Below are positions 9,399 to 18,337 of a DNA stretch of 64,000 nucleotides, piece after piece; the first letter of the stretch is position 1; every line of letters begins with the position of its first letter. The DNA comes from JAJPHW01 sp963771505 (lineage in GTDB: Bacteria > Acidobacteriota > Terriglobia > Terriglobales > Acidobacteriaceae). Below the pieces are notes generated by a model that saw only the letters and a program-made list of their open reading frames with translations, did no database searches and was not told the origin of the DNA. The DNA lies in the NCBI GenBank assembly GCA_963771505.1, contig CAVYTO010000003.1, positions 82,420 to 146,419 on the forward strand. The letters run 5' to 3'. The position numbers and the translations under genes are program-made.

Positions 9399-12300
9399 AT
9401 GAATTGGAAAAATGGATTTAGGGGGATCATGCTGATCGCCCTGCTGCTGCCCAGCCTATTGCTGGCGCAGACCTCCACGACCGGCAGTATCTCGGGCGTG
9501 GCCACCGACCCTACCGGAGCACTGCTTCCCAACATCCCGGTGACGTTGAAAAACACCGACAACGGCAGCATCCAGAATGCGACCACGAATTCGGCGGGAA
9601 CGTACCAGTTCACGCTTCTGCAACCTGGCAACTATCAGGTATCCGCGAACGCCACTGGATTTTCGGTGGTCAACAGAACTGTGGTTCTGAACGTAGGCGC
9701 GAGCATCGCACTGAATTTACAACTTGCCGTTTCTTCGGGACAGGAAACAGTCGAAGTTACGGGCGAAGCTTCAACCATTCAAACTGAAGACGCCAACATT
9801 TCCACGACCTTCAGTTCGAAGCAAGTCTCGTTGTTGCCCAACCCCGGCAACGATCTGACGGCAGTGGCACTTACCACCCCCGGTGTGGTCATGAACACAA
9901 CTGGCGGATCAGTTTTCGGCGGCGGCAACTATGAGTTCTACGGATTGCCTTCGAACTCTAACGTGTTCACCTACGACGGAGCCAACGCAAACGATCCTTA
10001 CTTCAACATCAACAACAGCGGCGCAACCAACCTCACTCTCGGATTGAACGACGTGCAAGAAGCCAGCGTCGTCACCAATGGATACAGCGGCCAATATGGC
10101 GGTCTGGCCGGCGCCAACATCAACTACGTTTCGAAATCGGGCAGCAATGCCTTCCACGGCAACGCAGAGTATTTCTGGAATGGCAGCGTGCTGAATGCCA
10201 ACCGTTGGTTCAATAATCAGGCCAATGCGCTGGCTGGTAGCAACGTCGCTCCACGACCTTTCGACAACGCTAACCAGTACGCGGCATCGTTTGGCGGGCC
10301 GATTATCAAGAACAAATCCTTCTTCTTTGTCGATTACGAAGGCATTCGTCTAGTGATCCCTACGCCACTCTCGGTCAACCTGCCTACCGCTGCTTTTGAG
10401 AATGCAGTATTGGGCAATCTCGCCACTACCGATCCGAGCGCGGTGTCGACTTACAACACCTTCTTTGGCCTCTACAATGGAACTCCCGGAGCGGCCAATG
10501 CCCAAAATGCGCTTCCAGGGGGCAAGGATGGAGTTACCGGCACTGCGACCGGGAACGGATGCTCGAACATCTCACCTTCCAGCAACCCGCTGTTCGCTCA
10601 ATTTGCCACCGCCCCTTGCGCGCTGCAATTACAGGGTGGAAATTCTCAACACACGAACGATTACCTGCTCGTCGGCCGTTATGACATGAATATCGGCGCC
10701 AGAGACAAGCTATTCGTAAGGGCTCAACACGAAAGCGGGTTGCAGGCCACGGTAACGGATCCCATCAACGCCGTGTTCAACGCCCACAGTGCTCAACCGG
10801 AGTGGCAAAGTCAGTTGAGCGAAACTCACACCTTCGGCAATACGAAAGTGAACAACTTTGTCGCTTCCATGCAGTGGTACAGCGCGCTCTTCACCATCGT
10901 AAATTCGCAGGCCGAGTTCGCCGCACTACCCGCCAACATCGGTACTATCGCCTTCGGTGATGGCTCACTCACCAATCTCAACGGTTCCGGTTCGGCATTC
11001 CCTCAGGGCCGCAACATTACACAGTATGGATTAGTGGACGACTTCAGTTGGATTCGCGGGCGCCACACATTAAAGGCTGGAGTGAATTTCCGGCGCGACG
11101 ATGTGAGCGATCACAACTTTACCGGGCTTATACCCGTCCAGATACCGTTCTCGCTTGCTGATTTTGCAGCCGGTGGTACGGGGCCTCTCGGGTCCGAAGC
11201 GTTCCAGAACTTCCCCCAACACACCAATGTTCCCATCGCGCTTTATCAGTTGGGTTGGTACGTGGCGGATGACATTAACGCAACTCGAGACTTCAAGCTC
11301 ACCCTCAGCATGCGGTTCGATCACCTTTCAAATCCAACTTGCGCTACCAATTGCTTCCAGCGCCTGACCGGTCCATTTGAAGACTTGAGCCGCGGCGGGC
11401 CGCTGAATTCCGTGATCAGCACCGGGCAAAGCACCGCATTCCCATCGGTTACACCAGTGGTTTACGAACCGAAGGTGGGCTTCGCATGGTCTCCTCGCGG
11501 TTCACAAAGCACCGTGATTCGCGGCGGCTTCGGCATATTTAGCGACGCCATCCCAACCGGGGCCATTGACGCCATCCTCACCAACGCGCCCAACGATCCT
11601 TCATTCACACTGTTCAATGGCTCGTTAGCTCCAGGCGGAGCCAACAGCTTCAGCGGGCAGCTGAATGCAGCAAATGCCGCGTTCGTTGCGGGTTTTGCCG
11701 GAGGAAGCTCAACCCTGCCAGCGGTGAACTTCGTCAATGGATCCAAAGTAATCGTCCCGCGCTACAACGAGTGGAGCCTGGAATTCCAGCACAACTTCGG
11801 CTGGCACACCACATTCACTACCAAGTACGTGGGCAATCACGGATCTCACGAAGAAGTCACTAACCCCGCTGTAAACGCTTTCAGTCCAACCGGATTCGGA
11901 GGACTTCCTACCGCAGCCCCCGACCCACGTTTCGGCGTAGTCGGACAGACCGCGAACGTGGCTAACTCCAACTACAGCGGTTTGGTCACAACCCTGGGAC
12001 ACAGCTTTAACGGCGGCTTTGAATTCAATGCCGGATACACATGGAGCCATGCTCAGGATGAAATCTCCAACAGCTCATTTAATCCCTTCGGCCTGAACAC
12101 CAGCACCAATGTGGACGTGGTCACGCCGCTCAATCCGTTCAATCTGCGCTCGTTGAATTATGGCAACGCCGATTACGACGTGCGTAATTCGTTCAACATG
12201 AACTATGTTTGGTCCGACGCATTCCGGCACTTGACCAGCTGGGGGCCAAACGCGCTGATGAAGGGATGGGTGTTCTCCGGCACCATTATCAAACACACCG

Positions 12301-12794
12301 GGTTCCCCTTCTCCATCTATAGCAGCAATGCCACCAACGCCTTGCAAGCGGGAAACTTCGGCAGCACCGCTACGGCGACTATCTCAACCGCGCTGGCCAA
12401 TGTGGACGGCCCCGTCAGCCTGGATTGCGGCGCATCCGGTGCCAACCTCAACACTCCCTGCTTTGGAGGCTCTGGATCGTTTTCACCTCCGACGACTACA
12501 TTCTCATCTCAACGTAGAAACAGCTTCCGCGGCCCTGGATATTTCGACACGGACTTCAACGTCGAAAAGGGCTTCGGCGTTCCCAAGTGGGAAGGCGCAA
12601 ACTTCTCGGTGGGCGCAAGGTTCTTTAACCTGTTCAACCACCCCAACTTCAACTTCCCGGTTGCCGATATCAACAACTCGCAGTTCGGCCATATCACGAG
12701 CCTCGTGAGCCAGCCAACTACGATTCTCGGTTCTGGACTGGGAGCAGACGCTTCTCCGCGATTAATCGAACTCACGGCGAAGATCAACTTCTAA
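9399..12794 (+). CDS. TonB-dependent receptor-like protein with carboxypeptidase-regulatory domain (Oar-like)
   Basis: This is a large outer-membrane beta-barrel protein of the acidobacterial Oar/TonB-receptor type. The ATG at 9399 is chosen over the upstream open frame because GGGAG precedes it and a clear signal peptide follows (residues 1-23, ending LLLAQ). A carboxypeptidase-regulatory-like domain (about 27-110, GSISGVATDPTGA) leads into a plug-like region with YGGLAGANINYVSKSG. A long barrel follows and ends in a terminal Phe (LTAKINF), as expected for BAM insertion. It probably binds or imports an oligosaccharide or other polymer. The gene is monocistronic and ends at a strong terminator. 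Confidence 0.93.
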   Translation: MNWKNGFRGIMLIALLLPSLLLAQTSTTGSISGVATDPTGALLPNIPVTLKNTDNGSIQNATTNSAGTYQFTLLQPGNYQVSANATGFSVVNRTVVLNVGASIALNLQLAVSSGQETVEVTGEASTIQTEDANISTTFSSKQVSLLPNPGNDLTAVALTTPGVVMNTTGGSVFGGGNYEFYGLPSNSNVFTYDGANANDPYFNINNSGATNLTLGLNDVQEASVVTNGYSGQYGGLAGANINYVSKSGSNAFHGNAEYFWNGSVLNANRWFNNQANALAGSNVAPRPFDNANQYAASFGGPIIKNKSFFFVDYEGIRLVIPTPLSVNLPTAAFENAVLGNLATTDPSAVSTYNTFFGLYNGTPGAANAQNALPGGKDGVTGTATGNGCSNISPSSNPLFAQFATAPCALQLQGGNSQHTNDYLLVGRYDMNIGARDKLFVRAQHESGLQATVTDPINAVFNAHSAQPEWQSQLSETHTFGNTKVNNFVASMQWYSALFTIVNSQAEFAALPANIGTIAFGDGSLTNLNGSGSAFPQGRNITQYGLVDDFSWIRGRHTLKAGVNFRRDDVSDHNFTGLIPVQIPFSLADFAAGGTGPLGSEAFQNFPQHTNVPIALYQLGWYVADDINATRDFKLTLSMRFDHLSNPTCATNCFQRLTGPFEDLSRGGPLNSVISTGQSTAFPSVTPVVYEPKVGFAWSPRGSQSTVIRGGFGIFSDAIPTGAIDAILTNAPNDPSFTLFNGSLAPGGANSFSGQLNAANAAFVAGFAGGSSTLPAVNFVNGSKVIVPRYNEWSLEFQHNFGWHTTFTTKYVGNHGSHEEVTNPAVNAFSPTGFGGLPTAAPDPRFGVVGQTANVANSNYSGLVTTLGHSFNGGFEFNAGYTWSHAQDEISNSSFNPFGLNTSTNVDVVTPLNPFNLRSLNYGNADYDVRNSFNMNYVWSDAFRHLTSWGPNALMKGWVFSGTIIKHTGFPFSIYSSNATNALQAGNFGSTATATISTALANVDGPVSLDCGASGANLNTPCFGGSGSFSPPTTTFSSQRRNSFRGPGYFDTDFNVEKGFGVPKWEGANFSVGARFFNLFNHPNFNFPVADINNSQFGHITSLVSQPTTILGSGLGADASPRLIELTAKINF

Positions 12795-12816
12795 CTCGAG
12801 CTACGTTGCTCTACTG

Positions 12817-12842
12817 GCGGCCTCAAAAGAGGCCGCTTTTTT
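12817..12842 (+). terminator. Rho-independent terminator of the TonB-receptor-like gene
   Basis: A perfect 8-bp stem, GCGGCCTC/GAGGCCGC with an AAAA loop, is followed by six T residues. It lies 23 bases after the stop codon. Confidence 0.93.
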
Positions 12843-12918
12843 GTGCCCGGAAAAGCAGAGTCCTGCCGAAGAGGGTGGCAGGTTCTGGGCTGGAAGTGGA
12901 ATGGGATGATTCGGGAAT

Positions 12919-12995
12919 TGGGGTGGGAAACGGGAATCGAACCCGCAACCGCCGGAGCCACAGTCCGGTGCTCTGCCAGTTGAGCTATTCCCACC
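12919..12995 (-). tRNA. tRNA-His (anticodon GTG)
   Basis: The minus strand folds into a full cloverleaf. The acceptor is GTGGGAA/TTCCCAC with the extra G(-1) opposite C73, which is the histidine identity signature. The D arm is AGCTC..GAGC. The anticodon stem CCGGA/TCCGG has loop CTGTGGC, giving anticodon GTG. The T arm is GCGGGTTCGATTCCCGT. CCA is encoded at 12919-12921. Confidence 0.97.
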
Positions 12996-13039
12996 GCGCC
13001 TCTGCATTATAGCAATTGCGGCGGGTTCCAACCTTCGCG

Positions 13040-13735
13040 TCAGGGCGAGAAGCGGTATCCCAACCCCAGCGCAGTTACCAGCAGCGCGGGACGTTTCGGG
13101 TCGCGCTCAAGCTTCTGCCGCAGGCTCGCCACATGCACATCCACGGTGCGCGTCAGAGCTTCACCGCTGTATCCCCAAACATCTTTGAGAAGGACCCCGC
13201 GCGACAGCGTGACTCCCTGATGGCTGAGGAAGTAGCTCAGAAGTTGAAACTCGCGCGCCGAGAGTGGGACAACTTTCCCCTTACGCCTCACCGAGGTAGC
13301 CTGCAAATCAATTTTCAAGTCACCGATTTCGTAAACTTGAGGGACAGATGAAGTCGCCGGAGGTTGGCTGGAGCCGCGCCGAAGCAATGCTTCGATCCTC
13401 GCTATCAATTCCGCCATCTCAAACGGCTTCGTCAAATAATCATCGGCGCCGATTTTTAGCCCAAGAACTTTGTCCACCGTTTCTGTGCGCGCTGTCAGCA
13501 TGAGAATCGGAATGACCGACCCGGCTTGGCGCAAATCGCGGCAAACATCGAAGCCTCTTTTCTTGGGGAGCATCACATCGAGAATGAGTAGATCGAAATT
13601 TCCGGTCAGCGCCTTTTGCAGGCCAGCCTCGCCGTCTTCCGCGAGTTCAACGAGATACCCCTCCCGTCGCAGACGGTCATGCAGGGTGATTCGCAACGCT
13701 TCTTCGTCTTCGACAACCAGGATTCGTTCGTCCAT
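13040..13735 (-). CDS. Two-component response regulator, OmpR/PhoB family
   Basis: The receiver domain (residues 1-115) has the acidic pair in VVEDEE, the phosphoacceptor Asp53 in LLILDVMLP and the switch Lys103 in LTKPF. A winged-helix DNA-binding domain follows (about 130-230), with LSAREFQLLSYFLSH and a terminal TALGLGYRF. All key residues are present. The gene starts nine bases after the stop of the histidine kinase gene on the same strand, so they form an operon and a cognate pair. The signal is unknown. Nearby genes are envelope and secreted proteins. Confidence 0.96.
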   Translation of the reverse strand: MDERILVVEDEEALRITLHDRLRREGYLVELAEDGEAGLQKALTGNFDLLILDVMLPKKRGFDVCRDLRQAGSVIPILMLTARTETVDKVLGLKIGADDYLTKPFEMAELIARIEALLRRGSSQPPATSSVPQVYEIGDLKIDLQATSVRRKGKVVPLSAREFQLLSYFLSHQGVTLSRGVLLKDVWGYSGEALTRTVDVHVASLRQKLERDPKRPALLVTALGLGYRFSP

Positions 13736-13744
13736 GAAATTCGG

Positions 13745-15571
13745 CTAGGTCTGAACATGTATCAGCGGCGCTGGCTGATCGTCGCCCGTATTCAGCGGCC
13801 CGGCAGCTACAGGCAGACTCAGAATAAACCTGCTTCCGTTGCCCGGTTCGCTTTCCACGGTGAGCCGGCCCTTCATGGCTTCCGCGAAGCTTTTGGCCAG
13901 CGCCAAACCAAGGCCTGTGCCGTGCGTGTGAGTGCTGGTGACGCTGGGGCTGCGGTAAAATGGCTCGAATATTTGGCCGATTTCGCTTTCGTCGATGCCA
14001 ATCCCGCGGTCCTCGACAATAATCGTGACCTCAGATCCTGTTTCTTCGGCCTGCACGCCGATCCATTTGTTGTCGCCACCATATTTGACAGCATTCGTCA
14101 TCAGATTTTGTAGGCACTGGAAAAGCGCGCCCGCATCGGCAACCACCCGAGGCAAATCTTCAGGAACTTTGATTTCCGCTCGGACTCCCGCAGCTTCAAT
14201 CAGGCTGGCCGTACTGCCTAGGACCTCGCCGATTACCTTGCGCACATCCACCGGCTGCAAATCGTAGTGCGCCGTGTTCCCTCGGGTCGCAGCGAAGCGC
14301 AACACCTGCTCCACCAAGTGGTTCAGCTGGCGGGCTTGCCCTTTAATCATCTTGCCGTAGCGAATCATTTGCGACTTCTCGTCCACTATTCCGTCCGCGA
14401 TATTTTCGGCGGCGGAAAGAATGGCTGCGACCGGAGTCCGAAGTTCGTGCGACACGCCAGTCACAAAGTCCATTTGCAACGCAGCCAGTCTCCTCGCGCG
14501 TTGGCTATTGATCACTAACAACAGTACGGCTCCTCCGAGCACTGACAACACGCCGAAACTGAGCGCGAGATTCCGCCACCGCAAATCGTTCACCGCGGCT
14601 TCGACGGAACCTTTACGGTGGCGCGCGAAGATTTCCCACCTTGCGCCGCTCGTAGAAACTGGATCGAAGCGAATGACATTGAGGGCCTGGCTCGCTTCCG
14701 GATTAGCGGTACCACCGGACACATTCGCCGACCGCGTAACGCCACCGATCAGCCTCGGCCCCTTCTCGGCATTCTGTGCTTCCAGTACCGGGAATCCGAA
14801 CAGATTCAACAGGGCGTCCGCGTCGGTTGCATCGCTGGACGCAGTACGCGATGACGAACCAGGATAAGAGTCGTTCTTTCGTTCCAAGTCGACAGTCACG
14901 TCATACTCTGAAGTCTGCGGGCTGCCGAAATATCGTTTTATTAGTCGAGGAAAAATTCTCGTGGTGAGGGCAGACCGATCAAGTTCTACGATCAGCCAGT
15001 CTGCACCTTCCGCAGCCTGGCGCGCCGGAAAAATCAGCAGCAGAAGCGATTCATCGACCTTTCCGAACCGCGGCTCCTGAGGTCGGGTCTTCTCGTAAGC
15101 CACTCCAGGCTTCCGGCTTACGCCAGCGTCGTCCGGCAGCTGCAACTGTGCCAGAAACTTTGGCAGCTCGGGCCAACGCGACGGAAAATCTTCTTTAATA
15201 AAATTACCGTCGGAAAGATGCAGAAAGTCTGGCTCTGCCCCCGTTTGAGCGTGCCAGAGATAGACATTGGCCACAATTCCCGCTTGATCGGATGTGTCCT
15301 CCCACAGCTTTAAGCGCGACATCAGGGGACGCGCATCCACCGGCGTATCCCCTTGCGATTGCATCTCTTGCGCCATGGTGCTGAGATCTCGCTCGAGTTC
15401 CGAACGGAAGCTCATGAGCGATTCTTGCAGGGCGGCATGCATGCGCGTGCTGGCGGCGTCGCTCACCTCCGCGCTCCAGCGATATTGCATACCAGCCACG
15501 CCCAGCAGCACCAACACCAGAAGTGCCGGGACTACATGCGTAACCAAACGTTCTTTACTGGTCGAGGTCAT
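13745..15571 (-). CDS. Sensor histidine kinase
   Basis: This membrane sensor kinase has one N-terminal helix (about residues 11-29) and an extracytoplasmic domain of roughly 300 residues. A second helix (about 337-356) leads into the HisKA phosphoacceptor region. The phosphorylated His is His375 in SHELRTP. N-box FQCLQNLMTNAVKYG, G1 DRGIGID and G2 GTGLGLALAK of the HATPase domain are intact. The sensor domain is Asp/Glu-rich and not recognised. It is followed by the OmpR-type regulator after nine bases. It phosphorylates, and possibly dephosphorylates, that partner. Confidence 0.95.
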   Translation of the reverse strand: MTSTSKERLVTHVVPALLVLVLLGVAGMQYRWSAEVSDAASTRMHAALQESLMSFRSELERDLSTMAQEMQSQGDTPVDARPLMSRLKLWEDTSDQAGIVANVYLWHAQTGAEPDFLHLSDGNFIKEDFPSRWPELPKFLAQLQLPDDAGVSRKPGVAYEKTRPQEPRFGKVDESLLLLIFPARQAAEGADWLIVELDRSALTTRIFPRLIKRYFGSPQTSEYDVTVDLERKNDSYPGSSSRTASSDATDADALLNLFGFPVLEAQNAEKGPRLIGGVTRSANVSGGTANPEASQALNVIRFDPVSTSGARWEIFARHRKGSVEAAVNDLRWRNLALSFGVLSVLGGAVLLLVINSQRARRLAALQMDFVTGVSHELRTPVAAILSAAENIADGIVDEKSQMIRYGKMIKGQARQLNHLVEQVLRFAATRGNTAHYDLQPVDVRKVIGEVLGSTASLIEAAGVRAEIKVPEDLPRVVADAGALFQCLQNLMTNAVKYGGDNKWIGVQAEETGSEVTIIVEDRGIGIDESEIGQIFEPFYRSPSVTSTHTHGTGLGLALAKSFAEAMKGRLTVESEPGNGSRFILSLPVAAGPLNTGDDQPAPLIHVQT

Positions 15572-15663
15572 GACTGGGTTCGATCACGACAGCGCGAAAC
15601 TCGGCTCATCACGCCGCCGGGAAGCCCCATTATAGGTCGCTCGCGCTTCCCGGCCCGCGAAGA

Positions 15664-15969
15664 CTACAGTACCGAAGCGGACGCCAGTTGGATTCTGCCC
15701 GCGCCGCGACCCTTGCTGCTCGCTAAAGTGTATCCATGGTCGTAGCCTTCGGCGAACGCTTGGCGGTCGCTAACGCTGACCCAGCGTCCAGTGGCGACGT
15801 GCGCGGCCTGACCTTGTTTAGCGTCTAGACGGCCCAGGTATGCACCATCTCGAAACGCGCCATCCGTCGCGCGCACTTGGGCGACAGGATCGGCCGGGGT
15901 GGACCGGATGCTGATGGTTGAGACTGCGCCGGCAGCGAAAACGATTGCGATTGCGAGTAAGCTTTTCAT
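15664..15969 (-). CDS. Small secreted protein of unknown function
   Basis: The protein has 101 residues. A signal peptide is clear (MKSLLAIAIVFAAGAVSTIS) and AGGAGAA precedes the ATG at a good distance. The mature part is short, with GAYLGRLDAKQG and a Tyr/Gly-containing EGYDHGYTLA segment, and has no cysteines. It lies immediately upstream of the histidine kinase gene on the same strand (92 bases). Cotranscription is possible, and a periplasmic accessory role for the kinase is only a guess. Confidence 0.75.
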   Translation of the reverse strand: MKSLLAIAIVFAAGAVSTISIRSTPADPVAQVRATDGAFRDGAYLGRLDAKQGQAAHVATGRWVSVSDRQAFAEGYDHGYTLASSKGRGAGRIQLASASVL

Positions 15970-16113
15970 TGTTCTTCTCCTCTTCCTGCATCACTGAATT
16001 TCTTGGTGATGCGCTAAGAGGATTAAACCGCACAACCACCATGCAACAAGTAAAAGGGTTGTAAAGGATTTGTAAATCAAATTTGGTCGAAAGCGTTTGA
16101 ATTCAGGCGGATT

Positions 16114-17415
16114 TCAGGCGCGAGCGGCGGAAGCCTTCGCGGGGGGTTGTGGACGGCCCACGCCTACATATTCGAAACCCAACAAACGCATGCGCGTGGC
16201 ATCGAGCAGGTTCTTCGTATCCATGATGAGGGCACGACGCAATAGGGTCTTGATACGGGCAAAATCGAGCGCGCGGAATTCCGGCCATCCAGTCCCTACG
16301 ATGAGAGCGTCGGCGCCTTCGGCTGCGGAATAGGGATTATCGCAATATGCAATCGCGCCGTTGAGTTCTACTCGCGCTTCGGGAATTGCCACAGGATCGT
16401 AAGCGCGAACCTGAGCGCCTTTGTCCATCAGGCTTTTCGCCAGGCGAATAGCGGACGATCCTGCGACGGAATTGGTATTCGGCTTAAACGCCAAACCGAG
16501 AATTCCGACTTGCTTGCCTTGCACCGATTCGACGAAGCTGGAAATCTTGTCGACGAGATTTCCCGACAATCCCAGGTTGACTTCGCGCGCAGCCGACAAA
16601 ACCTTCAGCGATACTCCGTTGCGCTGCGCCAATTCGGCCAGCGAGTCCATATCGGATTCGGCAAAAATCCCGCCCATCGCAGCCCCCGGCTGTAAGCATC
16701 GCGGAGCAATCCTTTTGTCGAGGCCCAGCGCCAGAGACAGGTTCACGGCATCCGCATTCACGCGCTCGCAAAGACTTGCCATCTCGTTAATGAAAGAAAT
16801 CTTGGTGGCTACAAAAGCAGTGGCGGATTCGCGGATCAGTTCGGCGGTTTCATGGTTGGTGATAATCAGCGGAACGCCACGCATCACCAGCGGATGAAAG
16901 CTCTGCTTGATCGCCAGCACGGCATCGTTCGATTTCGAACCGAGCACAATGCGGTCTGGCCAGTTGAAGTCTTCCACGGCGCAGCCTGGAGTAAAAAACA
17001 TCGGCTGAGAGACGACATCGGCCTTCAGTCCCGCTTCCTGCAAACTGCGTTCCACCGCGCTGGCAGTTCCGACGGGAACAGGGGTGACAATACTCAGCAC
17101 AGGCGGCTTGGTGGCAGCGCGAGCGATACGCAACGCGAGATCGATAAGCTGCGCGGGCGTGTCTTCGGCGAGAAATATCACTCCCGCTTTACGCGCAAAA
17201 GATTCCACATCGGTCGAATATGCGAGCCGCCCAGCGCGCACGTTGCGCTTGATGACTTCGTTGAGGTTTTTTTCGTGGAAAGGAATATTGCCCTGCGCCA
17301 TCTCCACCATTTTGGAGCTGTCAGGATGGCAGCATGTTACGGGTGTGCCGAAGTCCGCCAGGCACGCAGAGACGATGGTGCCCAAATACCCTGCTCCGTA
17401 TACCCCAACCTGCAT
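16114..17415 (-). CDS. UDP-glucose/nucleotide-sugar dehydrogenase homologue lacking catalytic residues
   Basis: The fold of the UDP-glucose 6-dehydrogenase family is complete. There is an N-terminal Rossmann motif GAGYLGTIVSACLADFG, a middle helix ATKISFINEMASLCERV, and a C-terminal domain with LGLAFKPNTNSVAGSSA and YDPVAIPEA. However, the motif that carries the catalytic Cys (GGSCFPKD) reads GGIFAESD at 248-255. The NPEFLREG loop reads QPMFFTPG (137-144). The usual active-site Lys and Asn are Arg195 and Thr199. It is therefore unlikely to oxidise UDP-glucose and may be a binding or regulatory pseudoenzyme. GGGAGG precedes the ATG. Confidence 0.88.
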   Translation of the reverse strand: MQVGVYGAGYLGTIVSACLADFGTPVTCCHPDSSKMVEMAQGNIPFHEKNLNEVIKRNVRAGRLAYSTDVESFARKAGVIFLAEDTPAQLIDLALRIARAATKPPVLSIVTPVPVGTASAVERSLQEAGLKADVVSQPMFFTPGCAVEDFNWPDRIVLGSKSNDAVLAIKQSFHPLVMRGVPLIITNHETAELIRESATAFVATKISFINEMASLCERVNADAVNLSLALGLDKRIAPRCLQPGAAMGGIFAESDMDSLAELAQRNGVSLKVLSAAREVNLGLSGNLVDKISSFVESVQGKQVGILGLAFKPNTNSVAGSSAIRLAKSLMDKGAQVRAYDPVAIPEARVELNGAIAYCDNPYSAAEGADALIVGTGWPEFRALDFARIKTLLRRALIMDTKNLLDATRMRLLGFEYVGVGRPQPPAKASAARA

Positions 17416-17565
17416 GAAGGCCTCCCGGGCCGGTTCGCACAGTTCCCGCGGGGAAGCAGGTTTGCGCCAATTCCGCCTTAATCTTCAACCCATTATCTAT
17501 CCCGGAAGGGTGGCTAAGGCAATGCACGAGAGGGTCTTGTACCGAGGGACAGGGTCAGTCGGGAT

Positions 17566-18129
17566 TTAGGGCTCTTGCGGGGCCGCCACGCGGTTCCCCA
17601 ACTGGCACGATGCCAGATCGCTCCAGCAATTCAGTTCGTCTTCCCGGACAAACGTCAATTCGGTGATTGGAATTGACCGGCTACCGCCGAACTTGGCCCA
17701 TTTTTCGCTTGCGACTTGAAAGGCCTGACGGGCTTGATCGAGTGTCTCCATTTTTGCGATGGTGAGATGCGGCATGTATTCCCACTGCTCTTCCCCGGCA
17801 AGAGCTCCGCGATGAAGCTGCGCGTGAAGCTTTTGCATGTGTTCCGCCCCGCGGGCCACCCGGATAAACAGGGTAGGCGTGGCTGGCACAAAGGTGTCTA
17901 CGTCGCCCAGTTCGACCTCGAACCCGGCCGCAGATCCGCAGGCTTCTTGGATGATACGGATCGCTTCAGAAGCGTCACCGGTGAGTTGACGCGGAGGAAG
18001 GATCGTCAAATGCGCCGCAAGCGCAGGCAGCCCCGGATGCAGTTCCCGCCACAGCTGTTCCACCCACTGGCCGGCGGAGCTGCGAACATACGCCACAAGG
18101 GCAAAGCGGCAGGCGGTCGGCGTCATCAA
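17566..18129 (-). CDS. 2'-5' RNA ligase/2H phosphoesterase superfamily protein
   Basis: Two HxTx signatures typical of the 2H family are present, HLTI at residues 40-43 and HLTI at 121-124. They are spaced as in LigT/ThpR and cyclic phosphodiesterases. At 187 residues the length fits a single 2H domain. Such enzymes cleave 2',3'-cyclic or 2'-5' phosphodiester bonds in RNA or nucleotides, and the substrate here is open. It stands alone on the minus strand, upstream of the dehydrogenase homologue (150 bases) and divergent from a tRNA-Pro gene. Confidence 0.85.
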   Translation of the reverse strand: MMTPTACRFALVAYVRSSAGQWVEQLWRELHPGLPALAAHLTILPPRQLTGDASEAIRIIQEACGSAAGFEVELGDVDTFVPATPTLFIRVARGAEHMQKLHAQLHRGALAGEEQWEYMPHLTIAKMETLDQARQAFQVASEKWAKFGGSRSIPITELTFVREDELNCWSDLASCQLGNRVAAPQEP

Positions 18130-18242
18130 AGCAAATTATACGCTGGCCGACGAAGCAACTGCGCCAAGCGAACGTTCCCCCAGACTTCGGTTTCGGTCTG
18201 GTCTGAAAGCCTCAGCTATAATCGATGAGTCCTACCAACAGT

Positions 18243-18319
18243 CGGGGCGTAGCGCAGCCTGGTAGCGCACCTGCCTTGGGCGCAGGGGGTCGTAGGTTCG
18301 AATCCTATCGCCCCGACCA
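18243..18319 (+). tRNA. tRNA-Pro (anticodon TGG)
   Basis: The cloverleaf has acceptor CGGGGCG/CGCCCCG. The anticodon stem CCTGC/GCAGG has loop CTTGGGC, giving anticodon TGG. The T arm is GTAGGTTCGAATCCTAT. CCA is encoded at 18317-18319. A second proline tRNA (GGG) is present at 23.4 kb. Confidence 0.97.
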
Positions 18320-18337
18320 TTTCTGTAATTGTCCTAA

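Noticed and set aside
12791..13031. Short ORFs overlapping the tRNA-His gene
   Set aside because: Their sequences (NGNRTRNRRSHSPVLCQLSY and the reverse) are translations of the tRNA, a well-known annotation artefact.
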